DNA of 64,000 bases. Source: Rhodococcus ruber. Its GTDB lineage: Bacteria; Actinomycetota; Actinomycetes; Mycobacteriales; Mycobacteriaceae. The position numbers and the translations under genes are program-made. Under the pieces are notes generated by a model. That model was not told where the DNA came from and did not search any database. It saw nothing but the letters and a program-made list of their open reading frames with translations. Numbering within the stretch: the stretch's first letter is position 1; every line of letters starts with the position of its first letter. The stretch is from NCBI RefSeq assembly GCF_027270735.1, contig NZ_JAPWIJ010000003.1:248001-312000 (forward strand), written 5' to 3'. Of this stretch, positions 1 to 9,098 are shown one piece after another.

Positions 1-1
1 C

Positions 2-238
2 CGCGAACTCGCAGCACACGGCGCCTCGGTGCTCGTGTCCACGCACGATCTTCATGCCCTGCCGGAGCTGTGCGACGAGGCGATCCTGCTGCAGCAACGG
101 GTGCTGATGCACGGCAGTCCGGTCGAGGTACTTCGCCCCGAGAACCTTGCACTGGCCTTCGGCATAGATCCGTCGAAGGTCGACCAACTCCATGCGGGCA
201 CCCGGACTCGGGCCACCCGGACCACGGAAGCGAGCTGA
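2..238 (+). CDS. Metal ABC transporter ATP-binding protein, C-terminal fragment (cut by window start)
   Basis: The reading frame is open from base 2 and ends with TGA at 236-238, so only about the last 78 residues are visible. They carry the H-loop of an ABC ATPase (VLVSTHDL near residue 10) and the usual tail after it. The gene is followed 3 nt later by an ABC-3 family permease and then an MntR-type regulator, so it is most likely the ATPase of a manganese or zinc importer. The Walker motifs lie outside the window, so the assignment rests on the H-loop and on context. Confidence 0.85.
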   Translation, partial: RELAAHGASVLVSTHDLHALPELCDEAILLQQRVLMHGSPVEVLRPENLALAFGIDPSKVDQLHAGTRTRATRTTEAS

Positions 239-241
239 ACC

Positions 242-1114
242 GTGTATCTGATCGATTTTCTCGTGGACCCACTCGAATACACCTTCATGCAACGGGCGCT
301 CCTGGTGACCGTCACCGCCTCGATCGTGTGCGCGGTACTGAGTTGTTGGCTCGTCCTCATCGGCTGGTCTCTGATGGGCGACGCGGTCTCGCACGCCGTC
401 CTGCCCGGTGTCGCGCTGTCGTATCTGCTCGGTGCACCGTTCGCGATCGGGGCGCTACTGTTCGCCCTCATCGCGGTCGGTGCCATCGGAGTCGTTCGCA
501 ACACCACCATCGTCAAGGAGGACGCCGCCATCGGCGTGGTCTTCACCACGTTGTTCGCGCTCGGCGTCGTCCTGATCTCGAAGTTTCCGAGCCAGATCGA
601 CCTCAATCACATCCTGTTCGGCAATCTGCTCGGCGTCTCGCAGGCCGACATGGTGCAGGTGTTCGTCCTGGGCGGAATCGCGCTGACCGTCATGATCGTC
701 AAGCGTCGCGACTTCACGCTCTTCGCCTTCGACCGCACCCAGGCACGCGCCGTCGGAATCAATCCCGCGGTGATCTCGGCCGTGATGCTGACGCTGCTGG
801 CGCTGACCACCGTGGTCGCACTCCAGGCCGTCGGAGTGATCCTCGTGGTGGCGATGCTCATCACTCCCGGCGCGTCGGCGTACCTGCTCACACACAGCTT
901 CGGCCGCATGCTGTTGCTGGCACCGCTCATCTCGGTGGGTTGCGCGCTGGTGGGAATCTACGCCAGCTTCTACCTCGACGTGTCCTCCGGAGGCAGCGTC
1001 GTGCTCACCCAAGGACTCGTCTTCGTGCTTGCCTACCTGCTGAGCCCTTCACAGGGCATCGTCGTCCGCGCCCTGCGGCAACGCCGACAGGTGCCGCTGG
1101 CTCCGGCCGGGTGA
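242..1114 (+). CDS. Metal (Mn/Zn/Fe) ABC transporter permease, ABC-3 family
   Basis: A 290-residue integral membrane protein with about eight hydrophobic segments. The sequence WSLMGDAVSHAVLPG near residues 40-55 is the family hallmark of MntB/ZnuB/TroC-type permeases. It starts with GTG only 3 nt after the ATPase stop codon, so the two are co-transcribed. It forms the membrane channel for a divalent cation handed over by a periplasmic-type binding protein, which is probably encoded upstream of the window. The MntR-like gene directly downstream favours manganese, but zinc or iron cannot be excluded from sequence alone. Confidence 0.93.
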   Translation: MYLIDFLVDPLEYTFMQRALLVTVTASIVCAVLSCWLVLIGWSLMGDAVSHAVLPGVALSYLLGAPFAIGALLFALIAVGAIGVVRNTTIVKEDAAIGVVFTTLFALGVVLISKFPSQIDLNHILFGNLLGVSQADMVQVFVLGGIALTVMIVKRRDFTLFAFDRTQARAVGINPAVISAVMLTLLALTTVVALQAVGVILVVAMLITPGASAYLLTHSFGRMLLLAPLISVGCALVGIYASFYLDVSSGGSVVLTQGLVFVLAYLLSPSQGIVVRALRQRRQVPLAPAG

Positions 1115-1115
1115 G

Positions 1116-1152
1116 ATGTCTTTTTCCATTGGATTGCCTAAGCTCGGCGGCG
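1116..1152 (+). promoter_or_regulatory. Candidate promoter and metal-regulator box before mntR
   Basis: TAAGCT at 1139-1144 matches the actinobacterial -10 consensus TANNNT and lies 7 nt before the GTG at 1152, the arrangement of a leaderless transcript. The overlapping stretch TTGGATTGCCTAA (about 1129-1141) is a weak dyad resembling half-sites of DtxR/IdeR/MntR boxes (TTAGG...CCTAA), so autoregulation is possible. The match is imperfect and untested. Confidence 0.4.
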
Positions 1153-1868
1153 TGGCGCAACAAAGAACCGATCCCGCACCGGCAGACGAGGGCGTCCAGC
1201 TGTCCGCGGTTGCGCAGGACTACCTCAAGGTCATCTGGACGGCCAGTGAATGGAGCGAGGACTCCGTCAGCACCAAGATGCTCTCCGAGCGTATCGGTGT
1301 CTCCGCCTCGACGGTGTCCGAGGCGATTCGCAAGCTGGCCGACCAGGGCATGGTCGACCACGCCCGCTACGGAGCCATCTCACTGACCGAGAAGGGTCGC
1401 CTCGCTGCCATCGGCATGGTGCGTCGGCACCGTCTGATCGAGACCTACCTGGTCCGCGAACTGGGCTACGGCTGGGACGAAGTACACGACGAGGCAGAGA
1501 TTCTCGAACACGCCGTCTCGGACCTGATGATGGACCGGATCGACGCCAAACTGGGCCACCCCGAACGCGATCCGCACGGAGATCCGATTCCGTCGGTGGA
1601 CGGCGCGATCGATACTCCGTCCGCGACCCGCCTGAGCGAGTACCTCGACGGACAGTCCGGCCGAGTCGCCAGAATCTCCGACTCCGATCCGGCGATGCTC
1701 CGCTACTTCGATTCGGTCGGCATCACGCTCGACCTGCCGATCACGGTGATCGAACGACGTGACTACGCCGGTACCGTTGCCATCGAACTCGCGCGGGACG
1801 ATGCCACGGATGCCATCGACCTCGGCCATCGCGCGGCCGAGGCGATATGGATGGTTCCCGTCAGCTGA
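1152..1868 (+). CDS. DtxR/MntR-family metal-dependent transcriptional regulator
   Basis: Cytoplasmic repressor of about 238 residues. The N-terminal winged helix (about residues 17-80) contains SERIGVSASTVSEAIRKL. It is followed by the dimerisation and metal-binding domain with the typical HRLIETYL, HDEAEILEHAVSD and HPERDPHGDPIP motifs. The last 75 residues form the SH3-like FeoA domain. An upstream ATG at 1116 is in frame, but GTG 1152 is preferred because a -10-like TAAGCT ends 7 nt before it and family members start close to this point. It follows a metal ABC permease by 37 nt, so it probably controls that importer in response to Mn or Fe. It corresponds by context to mycobacterial SirR/MntR-type regulators. 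Confidence 0.92.
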   Translation: MAQQRTDPAPADEGVQLSAVAQDYLKVIWTASEWSEDSVSTKMLSERIGVSASTVSEAIRKLADQGMVDHARYGAISLTEKGRLAAIGMVRRHRLIETYLVRELGYGWDEVHDEAEILEHAVSDLMMDRIDAKLGHPERDPHGDPIPSVDGAIDTPSATRLSEYLDGQSGRVARISDSDPAMLRYFDSVGITLDLPITVIERRDYAGTVAIELARDDATDAIDLGHRAAEAIWMVPVS

Positions 1869-1881
1869 TCGCCGGGCCGGT

Positions 1882-2814
1882 TCAGTGCCCGCGCAAGGTC
1901 GCGGGCCGCACGACCATGACCGAACTGGCGCGCTTGCCCTTCTCCTGAAGCAGAGCGATGGTGTGACCGGTCGGATCGACGGCCGCGTACACCCCATCGA
2001 TTCCGATCGGATCCAGCCAGCGGCCCTGACTCAGTGATTCCGCCTCGCCGGCATCGATCTGCCGGTGCGGAAAGGCGGTGCGTGCCGCCTCGTCGATATC
2101 GAGACTGACGGCCGGGTCCTCGGCCAACTCCTCGAGCGTCCGGGCATGCTCGAGAGTGAAGGGACCGACGCGTGTGCGGCGCAGCACTGTCAAATGACCG
2201 CCGACGCCCAGCGCAGCACCGAGATCTCGGGCCAGCGCGCGCACGTACGTCCCCGACGTGCACTCCACCTCCACATCGAGATCGACGAAGGTGGCTTCGT
2301 GTTCGACGACATCGCGCCTGGCCGTCACATCGAACCGGGTGACACTGACCTTCCGGGCGGCGAGGGTGAACTCCTCACCGGCTCGAGACAGCTTGTGTGC
2401 TCGCTGTCCGTCGACCTTGATGGCGCTGACGCTCGCAGGCACCTGCTCGATGTCACCGGTCAGGTCGGAGATCGCAGTCGCGATGTCCGACTCGGAGAGG
2501 TGCGAAGCCGAGACGTCCGTCAGAACGTCGCCCTCGGCGTCGTCTGTCGTCGTGCTGCGGCCGAGCCGCACCGTCGCGGTGTACGACTTGGTGGTCAGCG
2601 AGAGCAGGCCGAGCATCTTGGTCGCCCGCTCCACACCGAGCACCAGCACTCCGGTCGCCATGGGATCGAGAGTTCCCGCGTGACCGACCTTTCTGGTACG
2701 CAACAGTTTTCGACACGACGCCACGACATCGTGACTCGTCACGCCCGGTCCTTTGTCGACCACCAGCAAGCCGGCACCGACGAGACCGGACGAAATCTTT
2801 TCGCGAGCACTCAC
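1882..2814 (-). CDS. truB: tRNA pseudouridine(55) synthase TruB
   Basis: Converts uridine 55 in the T-loop of tRNAs to pseudouridine. The 310-residue product has KGPGVTSHDVV (residues 21-31) and the catalytic motif GHAGTLDPMATG with the nucleophilic aspartate at residue 50. GTG at 2814 is chosen as start because the reading frame upstream overlaps the end of the phosphopantetheinyl transferase gene and lacks family similarity. The gene lies 35 nt downstream of that transferase on the same strand, so it may be its last operon partner. It is convergent with mntR, with 13 nt between stop codons. Confidence 0.95.
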   Translation of the reverse strand: MSAREKISSGLVGAGLLVVDKGPGVTSHDVVASCRKLLRTRKVGHAGTLDPMATGVLVLGVERATKMLGLLSLTTKSYTATVRLGRSTTTDDAEGDVLTDVSASHLSESDIATAISDLTGDIEQVPASVSAIKVDGQRAHKLSRAGEEFTLAARKVSVTRFDVTARRDVVEHEATFVDLDVEVECTSGTYVRALARDLGAALGVGGHLTVLRRTRVGPFTLEHARTLEELAEDPAVSLDIDEAARTAFPHRQIDAGEAESLSQGRWLDPIGIDGVYAAVDPTGHTIALLQEKGKRASSVMVVRPATLRGH

Positions 2815-2849
2815 GAGAGAGCATTGTGCCAGGCGCGAGAAGCCGCTCG

Positions 2850-3515
2850 TCACATCACCGAGATCGCCGTCATCACCAGCCCGCCGGCCACCATCCATCG
2901 ACCATCGAACGACGTCAGAGGAGGCCCGGAGACGGTATCGCCGGGCACCAGCAATTCGGATCGGAACGTCCCGGAGATGTCGTCACCGGAGCCGGTGCGC
3001 TCGAAGGTGATGTGCGCGTCCTCGAAACCGAGCCATCGTCCGGTCAGCGGCTCCCAGGCCTTGTACGTGGCTTCCTTGGCGCAGAACAACACTCGATCCC
3101 AGTGGACGTCCTCACGCCCCGCGGTCGCGAGCCAGTCTCGCTCTGCCTTCAGGCTCACCGCCTCCAGCACACCGTCGGGTAGTGGCCCGTGCGGCTCGGC
3201 GTCGATGCCAACCGATCGCACCTGCATCGAATAAGCCAATACGGCACCGCGATAACCGTCGCAGTGCGTCAACGATCCGACCACACCCTTCGGCCACTGT
3301 GGTGCACCGGATTTGCCCCGCATGATCGGTGCGGGCTCGACGCCCAACTTCCCCATCGCCACTCGAGCACAGTGCCGAGCCGAGGTGAACTCACGCTTGC
3401 GCTTGTCCACCGCCTTGGCGACCAACGGGGCTTCGAGTGGATGGGGCACCAAATCCGGTGGGTCGGCGAACAGTTCGGCCGAGACCACACCGTTCGGAAG
3501 TATGGATTCGATCAC
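2850..3515 (-). CDS. pptT: 4'-phosphopantetheinyl transferase, PptT/Sfp-EntD type
   Basis: Transfers the phosphopantetheine arm of CoA to acyl or peptidyl carrier proteins (polyketide, non-ribosomal peptide and mycolate-type synthases). The 221-residue protein has the magnesium-binding GIDAEPH motif (Asp105, Glu107) and the family signature WDRVLFCAKEATYKAW (Lys147, Glu148). The start codon GTG (3515) overlaps the stop of the preceding metallophosphoesterase as GTGA, so the two are translationally coupled. In M. tuberculosis the same pair is PptH (Rv2795c), reported to remove phosphopantetheine from carrier proteins, and PptT (Rv2794c). An open frame extends further upstream but only inside the neighbouring gene. 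Confidence 0.94.
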   Translation of the reverse strand: MIESILPNGVVSAELFADPPDLVPHPLEAPLVAKAVDKRKREFTSARHCARVAMGKLGVEPAPIMRGKSGAPQWPKGVVGSLTHCDGYRGAVLAYSMQVRSVGIDAEPHGPLPDGVLEAVSLKAERDWLATAGREDVHWDRVLFCAKEATYKAWEPLTGRWLGFEDAHITFERTGSGDDISGTFRSELLVPGDTVSGPPLTSFDGRWMVAGGLVMTAISVM

Positions 3516-4435
3516 TTGCCCGCCCTCATCTTCTCTACTTCTGCCTCCATCTCGGGAGTCACGGTGAAGTGCCCGCCCCATTTGTTCAACGACCCCGGCG
3601 GATACTCGGGAACCGGAAGAATCTGTCGCAGAACATTCTTCGGTAGTCCACGGCGCTGCCACTCGCGCGGGTAGCCCACCGACACCTCCTCGAAGCGAAC
3701 GCCGTCGTAGTAGGTGGTCCGCGGAATGTGCAGGTGCCCGTACACCGAGCAGATCGCGTTGTACCTCGTGTGCCAATCAGCCGTGAGAGTCGACCCGCAC
3801 CACAGTGCGAACTCCGGGTAGAAGAGCACCTCGGTCGGCTGACGGACCATCGGAAAGTGGTTGATCAAGACAGTGGGAACGGTGGTGTCGAGAGCATCGA
3901 GCCGGTCTCGAGTTGATTCGATGCGCGCATGGCACCAGGCGTCCCGCGTGGCGTACGGCTGCGAGGACAGCAAAAATTCGTCAGTGGCGACGACGTTCTT
4001 CTCTCGCGCGATCGCCAGCCCGTGCTCCTTGTCCCGTGCTCCCTGCGGCAGGAAGGTGTAGTCGTACAGCAGGAACATCGGCACAATCGTCGCCGGTCCA
4101 CCCTCCCCCTCCCACAGCAGATACGGATCCTCGGGAGTGACGACGTCGATCTCGCGGCACAGGTTGACCAAGTACTCGTATCGGGCCGCTCCGTGGATCT
4201 GGACGGGATCTTTCACCGTCGTCCACAGCTCGTGGTTTCCGGGCACCCAGATGACCTTCGCGAAACGACTACGAAGCAGTTCGAGCGCCCACTTGATGTC
4301 GTCGGTCTTCTCCGACACGTCGCCGGCCACGATCAGCCAGTCGTCGGGCGACTCGGGGAAGATGTCCTCGGTGACGGGCCTGTTGCCCCGATGTCCGACG
4401 TGAATGTCGCTCACTGCCCACAGCTTCGCTGCCAC
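3512..4435 (-). CDS. Calcineurin-like metallophosphoesterase, PptH-like
   Basis: A 307-residue cytoplasmic metallophosphoesterase with the full metal-binding set: VSDIHVGH (Asp10, His12), AGDVSEK (Asp39), PGNHE (Asn67, His68), a central NHFP and a C-terminal GHLH. GTG 4435 has AGGGG 8 nt upstream. It overlaps the downstream phosphopantetheinyl transferase gene by 4 nt. By synteny and family it matches mycobacterial PptH, a phosphopantetheinyl hydrolase that opposes PptT. The enzymatic assignment is inferred from this context; the metallophosphoesterase fold is directly visible. Confidence 0.88.
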   Translation of the reverse strand: MAAKLWAVSDIHVGHRGNRPVTEDIFPESPDDWLIVAGDVSEKTDDIKWALELLRSRFAKVIWVPGNHELWTTVKDPVQIHGAARYEYLVNLCREIDVVTPEDPYLLWEGEGGPATIVPMFLLYDYTFLPQGARDKEHGLAIAREKNVVATDEFLLSSQPYATRDAWCHARIESTRDRLDALDTTVPTVLINHFPMVRQPTEVLFYPEFALWCGSTLTADWHTRYNAICSVYGHLHIPRTTYYDGVRFEEVSVGYPREWQRRGLPKNVLRQILPVPEYPPGSLNKWGGHFTVTPEMEAEVEKMRAGK

Positions 4436-4621
4436 TGATGACCCCTTCCGATCCGTTCGGCCGTCGACGTCGAGTCGCCGAACCGTCCGAGAACGTATCA
4501 ACGCTCAATCCTCCACGGAGATTCCGCGGCGCATCCAGGCGGGGTGAAGCGGTAGCTCCCGTCATGACCGACGGTCCCGGCTGCCTGGAGGCAATCCGGT
4601 CGCCGCAACCGCAGATTCGGG

Positions 4622-4629
4622 TATATGGT
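4622..4629 (+). promoter_or_regulatory. Candidate -10 element for the mop/mod genes
   Basis: TATATGGT contains TATGGT (4624-4629), which fits TANNNT and lies about 50 nt before the ATG at 4678. The 242-nt region between the divergent metallophosphoesterase and Mop genes (4436-4677) holds this element and short dyads. I could not recognise a molybdenum-cofactor riboswitch or a ModE site there. Confidence 0.3.
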
Positions 4630-4677
4630 CCCTTTCATGACTTTTTTGCGGACGACCAAGGCAGTGCAGGTGTCTCG

Positions 4678-5076
4678 ATGACGGTGCCTCCGGTCCGCAT
4701 TCGAGACGCCGCCGCACTGCTCGGCGTCAGTGACGACACCGTGCGGAGGTGGATCGACAGCGGCACACTCGCCTCGTTCGAGGACGAGACGGGGCGCAAG
4801 GTGATCGCTGGCAGTGACCTCGCCGCTTACGCCCGCGAGCATGCCGCGCCCCCACCCGAGGTGGCCTCCGGCGGCAGTTCTGCCCGCAACCGACTGGTCG
4901 GGCTCGTCACCGGGGTCGTCTCGGACACAGTGATGAGCGAGGTCACCATGCAGTGTGGGCCCTTTTCCATCGTGTCCCTGATGAGTACCGAGTCCGTTCG
5001 CGAACTCGGCCTCGAGCCGGGGAAGGTGACCGTCGCGGTCGTCAAGGCCACCACGGTCATCGTCGAGACACCCTAG
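4678..5076 (+). CDS. Helix-turn-helix plus Mop (molybdopterin/molybdate-binding TOBE) protein
   Basis: A 132-residue protein in two parts. Residues about 5-55 form a MerR/excisionase-like helix-turn-helix (IRDAAALLGVSDDTVRRWID). Residues about 70-131 form a single Mop domain beginning SARNRLVGLVTGVV, the fold that binds molybdate or tungstate. It sits 16 nt before modA and is probably the first gene of the mod operon. Such HTH-Mop proteins occur in actinobacteria; it could be a molybdate-sensing regulator or a storage protein with a vestigial DNA-binding part. ATG 4678 is chosen because the upstream part of the frame has no domain similarity and lies around the putative promoter. Confidence 0.88.
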   Translation: MTVPPVRIRDAAALLGVSDDTVRRWIDSGTLASFEDETGRKVIAGSDLAAYAREHAAPPPEVASGGSSARNRLVGLVTGVVSDTVMSEVTMQCGPFSIVSLMSTESVRELGLEPGKVTVAVVKATTVIVETP

Positions 5077-5092
5077 ATCGCAGGAGATTTCA

Positions 5093-5884
5093 GTGCAGAC
5101 ACTCAGACCGGCATTCGTGGCTCTCGTTGCCGTCACTCTTGCCCTGGCCGGATGCGACAGAGCGTCCGAGTCCGGTGCCTCCGATCCCGCCGCGACCGGC
5201 GATGCCGTCGGGGGTGACATCACCGTCTTCGCCGCAGCATCCCTGCGGGCGACGTTCACCGAACTGGGTACGCGCTTCGAGGCCGAGCACCCCGGCACTT
5301 CGGTCGAGTTCAGCTTCGCCGGATCCTCCGATCTGGCCACGCAGCTGATCTCCGGTGCACCCGCCGATGTCTTCGCCTCCGCGGATACGAAGAACATGAC
5401 GAAGGCGGTCGACGCCGGCGTGGTGGCAGGTGATCCCGTCGACTTCGCCTCGAACACCCTGACCATCGTCACCGCGCCGGGCAACCCGGATCGCATCACG
5501 TCGTTCGCCGATTTGGCGAACCCCGATATTCTGACGGTGATCTGTGCGCCTCAGGTGCCGTGCGGTGCGGCGACGGCAGCCGTGGAAGCCGCGACCGGCA
5601 CAGACATCCCGGCGGTGAGCGAGGAATCGTCGGTCACCGATGTACTGGGCAAAGTCACGTCGGGTCAAGCCGATGCCGGGCTGGTGTACGTCACAGACGC
5701 AGCAGGGTCGGGTGACGCCGTAACAGCGGTGCCGTTCGCGGAATCGAGCGAAGCCGTCAACACCTATCCGGTTGCGACACTGAGTGGGTCCGAGAACGAC
5801 GCCACCGCTCGCGCGTTCGCCGAGTTCGTCACCGGACCGGTGGGCCGAGACGTCCTCGCCCGAGCCGGCTTCGCCGCTCCGTGA
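5093..5884 (+). CDS. modA: Molybdate ABC transporter substrate-binding lipoprotein
   Basis: A 263-residue exported lipoprotein. Residues 1-20 are a signal peptide ending in the lipobox LAGC, followed by a Ser/Ala-rich linker and the mature domain that starts with [17 protein letters not shown], the characteristic ModA opening. It captures molybdate outside the membrane and delivers it to ModB. The start GTG is preceded by AGGAGA 5-6 nt upstream. The stop overlaps the modB start (GTGA), so ModA and ModB are coupled. Confidence 0.96.
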   Translation: MQTLRPAFVALVAVTLALAGCDRASESGASDPAATGDAVGGDITVFAAASLRATFTELGTRFEAEHPGTSVEFSFAGSSDLATQLISGAPADVFASADTKNMTKAVDAGVVAGDPVDFASNTLTIVTAPGNPDRITSFADLANPDILTVICAPQVPCGAATAAVEAATGTDIPAVSEESSVTDVLGKVTSGQADAGLVYVTDAAGSGDAVTAVPFAESSEAVNTYPVATLSGSENDATARAFAEFVTGPVGRDVLARAGFAAP

Positions 5885-6690
5885 CCGTGCGCGTCGCCGA
5901 TGGCGGGCGATCGGCGGTAGGGGTACCGCTGTGGATCTTCGTTCCGGCGGCCGTCGGCGCGCTCGTTGTCGTGGCACCCCTTGCCGCGATGTTCACCCGC
6001 ATCGACTGGTCGAACTTCGTCGGTCTCGTCACCTCGGAGTCTGCAGTTGCAGCGCTGATCCTGAGCCTGAAGACGGCCACAGCCAGCACGGTGATGTGCG
6101 TGCTGCTGGGCGTACCGATGGCAATCGTTCTCTCGCGCAGCGCGGTTCGAGGGCTGTCGATTCTTCGCTCCCTCGTCGTACTCCCTCTGGTCCTGCCTCC
6201 GGTGGTCGGCGGCATCGCGCTGCTCTACACCTTCGGACGCCAGGGATTGCTGGGCGAACATCTCGATGCATTCGGTATTCGAATCGCGTTCACCACCTCC
6301 GCCGTCGTGTTGGCGCAGGTGTTCGTGTCGCTGCCGTTCCTCGTCGTGAGCGTCGAAGGCGCGTTGCGCACGGCCGGAAGTCGCTACGACGTGGTGGCGG
6401 CGACTCTGGGGGCAACTCCGACCACCGTCCTGCGCCGCGTCACCGTTCCCCTGATCTTGCCTGGATTGATATCCGGCACCGTTCTCGCGTTCGCACGAGC
6501 ACTCGGCGAATTCGGGGCGACCTTGACCTTCGCCGGCTCGCTCGAAGGAGTCACGCGAACCCTGCCGCTGGAGATATATCTACAGCGCGAGGCCGATCCC
6601 GACGCCGCGGTGGCGCTGTCGCTCGTGCTGATCCTGGTCGCGGCCCTCGTCGTGGTCACCGTGCGTGGTACTCGATCGTCGGCACCGTGA
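5881..6690 (+). CDS. modB: Molybdate ABC transporter permease
   Basis: A 269-residue inner-membrane permease with about six transmembrane segments. The cytoplasmic EAA loop ([15 protein letters not shown], about residues 205-219) is typical of ModB and contacts the ATPase. GTG 5881 overlaps the modA stop by 4 nt, and its own stop overlaps the modC start in the same way. It imports molybdate delivered by ModA. Confidence 0.96.
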   Translation: MTVRVADGGRSAVGVPLWIFVPAAVGALVVVAPLAAMFTRIDWSNFVGLVTSESAVAALILSLKTATASTVMCVLLGVPMAIVLSRSAVRGLSILRSLVVLPLVLPPVVGGIALLYTFGRQGLLGEHLDAFGIRIAFTTSAVVLAQVFVSLPFLVVSVEGALRTAGSRYDVVAATLGATPTTVLRRVTVPLILPGLISGTVLAFARALGEFGATLTFAGSLEGVTRTLPLEIYLQREADPDAAVALSLVLILVAALVVVTVRGTRSSAP

Positions 6691-7781
6691 GCTCACTGCA
6701 CGTTCGCGCCACTGTCGATGTCCGCGGCATCGATATCGAACTCGACGTCGAGGCGGGCGAGACGGTTGCCATTCTCGGCCCCAACGGGGCCGGCAAATCG
6801 ACACTTCTGCAACTGGTGTCAGGATCTGTGGCACCCGACGACGGCGTCGTCCGACTCGGCGACGAAATGTTGACCGACACCTCGACGAAGACCTTCGTCC
6901 CGATACACGCGCGAGGTGTTGCCACTCTCGCGCAGGACGCACTGCTGTTTCCCCACATGGACGCTCGAACGAACGTCGCCTTCGCGCCGCGGAGCGCGGG
7001 TGAGAGCCGAGCGTCCTCGAAGACTGTGGCCGACACGTGGCTGGCCGCGGTAGGAGCCTCTCATCTGGCCGATCGTCGCCCGGACCAATTGTCCGGTGGA
7101 CAAGCCCAACGCATAGCGATCGCACGTGCTCTTGCCGCCGATCCTCGACTGTTGCTGCTCGACGAACCCCTTGCGGCGTTGGATGTCGAGACAGCACCGG
7201 CGCTCCGCAGAGTGCTGCGATCGGTAGTGCGCGACAGTTCCCGCACGGCGCTGATCGTCACCCACGATCTGCTCGACGTGGTCGCGTTGGCCGACTCCGT
7301 CGCGATCGTCGACGGTGGGCGCGTGGTCGAGCGAGGGTCGGTTGCCGAGGTACTCGCCGCTCCCCGCAGCGAATTCGGTGCCCGGATCGCCGGAGTCAAC
7401 CTGCTCTCCGGCCGCGCGGCCGACGCCGACGGCACGACCGCACTGACCACGAGCTGGGGCCTGACGGTCCACGGATCAGGGCAATACACCACCGGAACCT
7501 CACTGGTCGCGGTCTTCTCCCCCGCCGCGGTCTCGGTGCACCCGACAGCCCCTCACGCCAGCCCGCGGAACGTCTTCGAGGTGGTGATCGACGAGATGGA
7601 GGTGCAGGGCTCCGGTATTCGCGTCCGATCCCGTCCGCATCCCGACGGCTCGCCCGGAATGGCCGCCGACATCACCCCCGCAGCAGTCTCCGACCTCGAG
7701 CTCGAGCCGGGGCGCAGCGTGTACTTCGTGGTGAAAAGCCTCGAAGTGGCACTGCATCCTGCGTTGCCGTCACCGTCGTAA
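6687..7781 (+). CDS. modC: Molybdate ABC transporter ATP-binding protein with C-terminal TOBE/Mop domain
   Basis: A 364-residue ATPase. Walker A is GPNGAGKST (residues 31-39), the signature is LSGGQAQR, and Walker B is LLLLDEP followed by the H-loop VTHD. The last 120 residues or so form a TOBE/Mop-like domain that binds oxyanion and may mediate trans-inhibition. GTG 6687 overlaps the modB stop (GTGA). A longer open frame upstream lies entirely within modB and is not coding. Its 3' end overlaps the convergent MATE gene by 12 nt. Confidence 0.95.
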   Translation: MSSLHVRATVDVRGIDIELDVEAGETVAILGPNGAGKSTLLQLVSGSVAPDDGVVRLGDEMLTDTSTKTFVPIHARGVATLAQDALLFPHMDARTNVAFAPRSAGESRASSKTVADTWLAAVGASHLADRRPDQLSGGQAQRIAIARALAADPRLLLLDEPLAALDVETAPALRRVLRSVVRDSSRTALIVTHDLLDVVALADSVAIVDGGRVVERGSVAEVLAAPRSEFGARIAGVNLLSGRAADADGTTALTTSWGLTVHGSGQYTTGTSLVAVFSPAAVSVHPTAPHASPRNVFEVVIDEMEVQGSGIRVRSRPHPDGSPGMAADITPAAVSDLELEPGRSVYFVVKSLEVALHPALPSPS

Positions 7782-9098
7782 TTGACGATCGCTGCCGATC
7801 ACCAGCCATTTACCGGACAGCACTCGCCCGGCCACCGCGAGCATGCGCAACGCGACGAAGACACCGAGTCCGATCCAGATCCCCACCAACCCCCAGTCGA
7901 AGGCCAGGGCGGACCAGATGAACGGCAGGAAGCCCACCACGGCACACGCCATGGTGGCGTTCCGTAGGAACGCGGCATCGCCACTTCCGAGCAGCACTCC
8001 GTCCAGCGCGAACACCACGCCGGCAATGGGAATGATCGCAACGAAGATCCACCAGATTGCATGCATCTGATCGATGACCGACGCATCGGTGGTGAACAGG
8101 CCTGGGACAAACGAACGCCCGACGGCGAACACGCCTGCCAGGACCACAGCGAATACCGTCGACCACGCCGTCAATCGCCACGCCAGTGCCCGCGCATCCT
8201 CGGTCCGGCTCGCTCCGAGCGCGGCCCCGACGAGGGTCTGCGCCGCAATTGCCAGCGAATCGAGCATGAGCGACACCAGGTTCCACATGTGCAGCACCAC
8301 CTGGTTCGCGGCGACCGAGGCGGCCCCGAACCTCGACGCGACCGCGGCCGCGGAGAGGAAGCAGGCCTGAAACGCGAGGCTGCGCACGATGAGATCACGA
8401 CCGAGTACCAACTGCGCACGCATCACCGACCAGCGCGGACGCAGTTCGGTACTTTCCCGAACCACCGCGACGACGAACAATGCACCCGCGACGCCCTGAC
8501 CGATCACGTTGGCCACAGCCGATCCGACCAGCTCCAATCGTGGGAATCCGAACAACCCGTGAACCAGAAGCGGGCACAGTACCGCCGACACACCGAAGCC
8601 GAGCACAACGAAACGTAGCGGTGTCACGGTGTTCTGAACACCGCGCATCCACCCGTTTCCGGCCAACGAGATCAGGATGAACGGCACACCCAACAGCGCG
8701 ACGCGCAGCCACGCGATCGCCTCGGCGGCGATGTCGCCACCTCCGGTCAAGACCGACACCACAGGCTCGGCTGCGAGTTGCACGACCGCCACGATGACGA
8801 CCCCGAGCCCGAATGCCAACCAGGTTGCTTGAACCCCCTCACCTACGGCGTCGTGTTCGCGCCCGGCACCGTGCATACGAGCGGCTCGGGCAGTCGTGCC
8901 ATAGGACAGGAAGGTCAACTGGGTGCTGACCTGTGCGAGTACCAAACCACCGATCGCCAGGCCGGCGAGCGCCAGAGCGCCGAGTCGGCCGACCACAGCG
9001 GCATCGAACAACAGGTAGAGAGGCTCGGCGGCGAGGACACCGAGAGAGGGAAGGGACAGGCCGAGAATTCGACGAGCAGTGACCGGCGAGGAACTCAC
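7770..9098 (-). CDS. MATE-family efflux transporter (DinF-like)
   Basis: A 442-residue protein with about twelve transmembrane segments and the MATE pattern of two homologous halves (start: RRILGLSLPSLGVLAAEPLY). It matches the position of dinF (Rv2836c) in mycobacteria, immediately downstream of the nrnA-type gene. Its ATG overlaps the nrnA stop (ATGA), making it the last gene of the nusA-infB operon. MATE proteins export cationic compounds or metabolites using Na+ or H+ gradients; the substrate here is unknown. Confidence 0.92.
   Translation of the reverse strand: MSSSPVTARRILGLSLPSLGVLAAEPLYLLFDAAVVGRLGALALAGLAIGGLVLAQVSTQLTFLSYGTTARAARMHGAGREHDAVGEGVQATWLAFGLGVVIVAVVQLAAEPVVSVLTGGGDIAAEAIAWLRVALLGVPFILISLAGNGWMRGVQNTVTPLRFVVLGFGVSAVLCPLLVHGLFGFPRLELVGSAVANVIGQGVAGALFVVAVVRESTELRPRWSVMRAQLVLGRDLIVRSLAFQACFLSAAAVASRFGAASVAANQVVLHMWNLVSLMLDSLAIAAQTLVGAALGASRTEDARALAWRLTAWSTVFAVVLAGVFAVGRSFVPGLFTTDASVIDQMHAIWWIFVAIIPIAGVVFALDGVLLGSGDAAFLRNATMACAVVGFLPFIWSALAFDWGLVGIWIGLGVFVALRMLAVAGRVLSGKWLVIGSDRQLRR

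Noticed and set aside
4436-4677. Possible molybdenum-cofactor riboswitch before the mop/mod genes
   Set aside because: Short dyads exist, but I could not match the conserved blocks of the Moco RNA, and the -10 candidate at 4622-4629 would leave most of the region untranscribed in the mop direction.
5784-6686. A 300-codon N-terminal extension of modC
   Set aside because: It lies entirely within modB in another frame, is Arg-rich and lacks similarity. The GTG at 6687 fits the family start and overlaps the modB stop.
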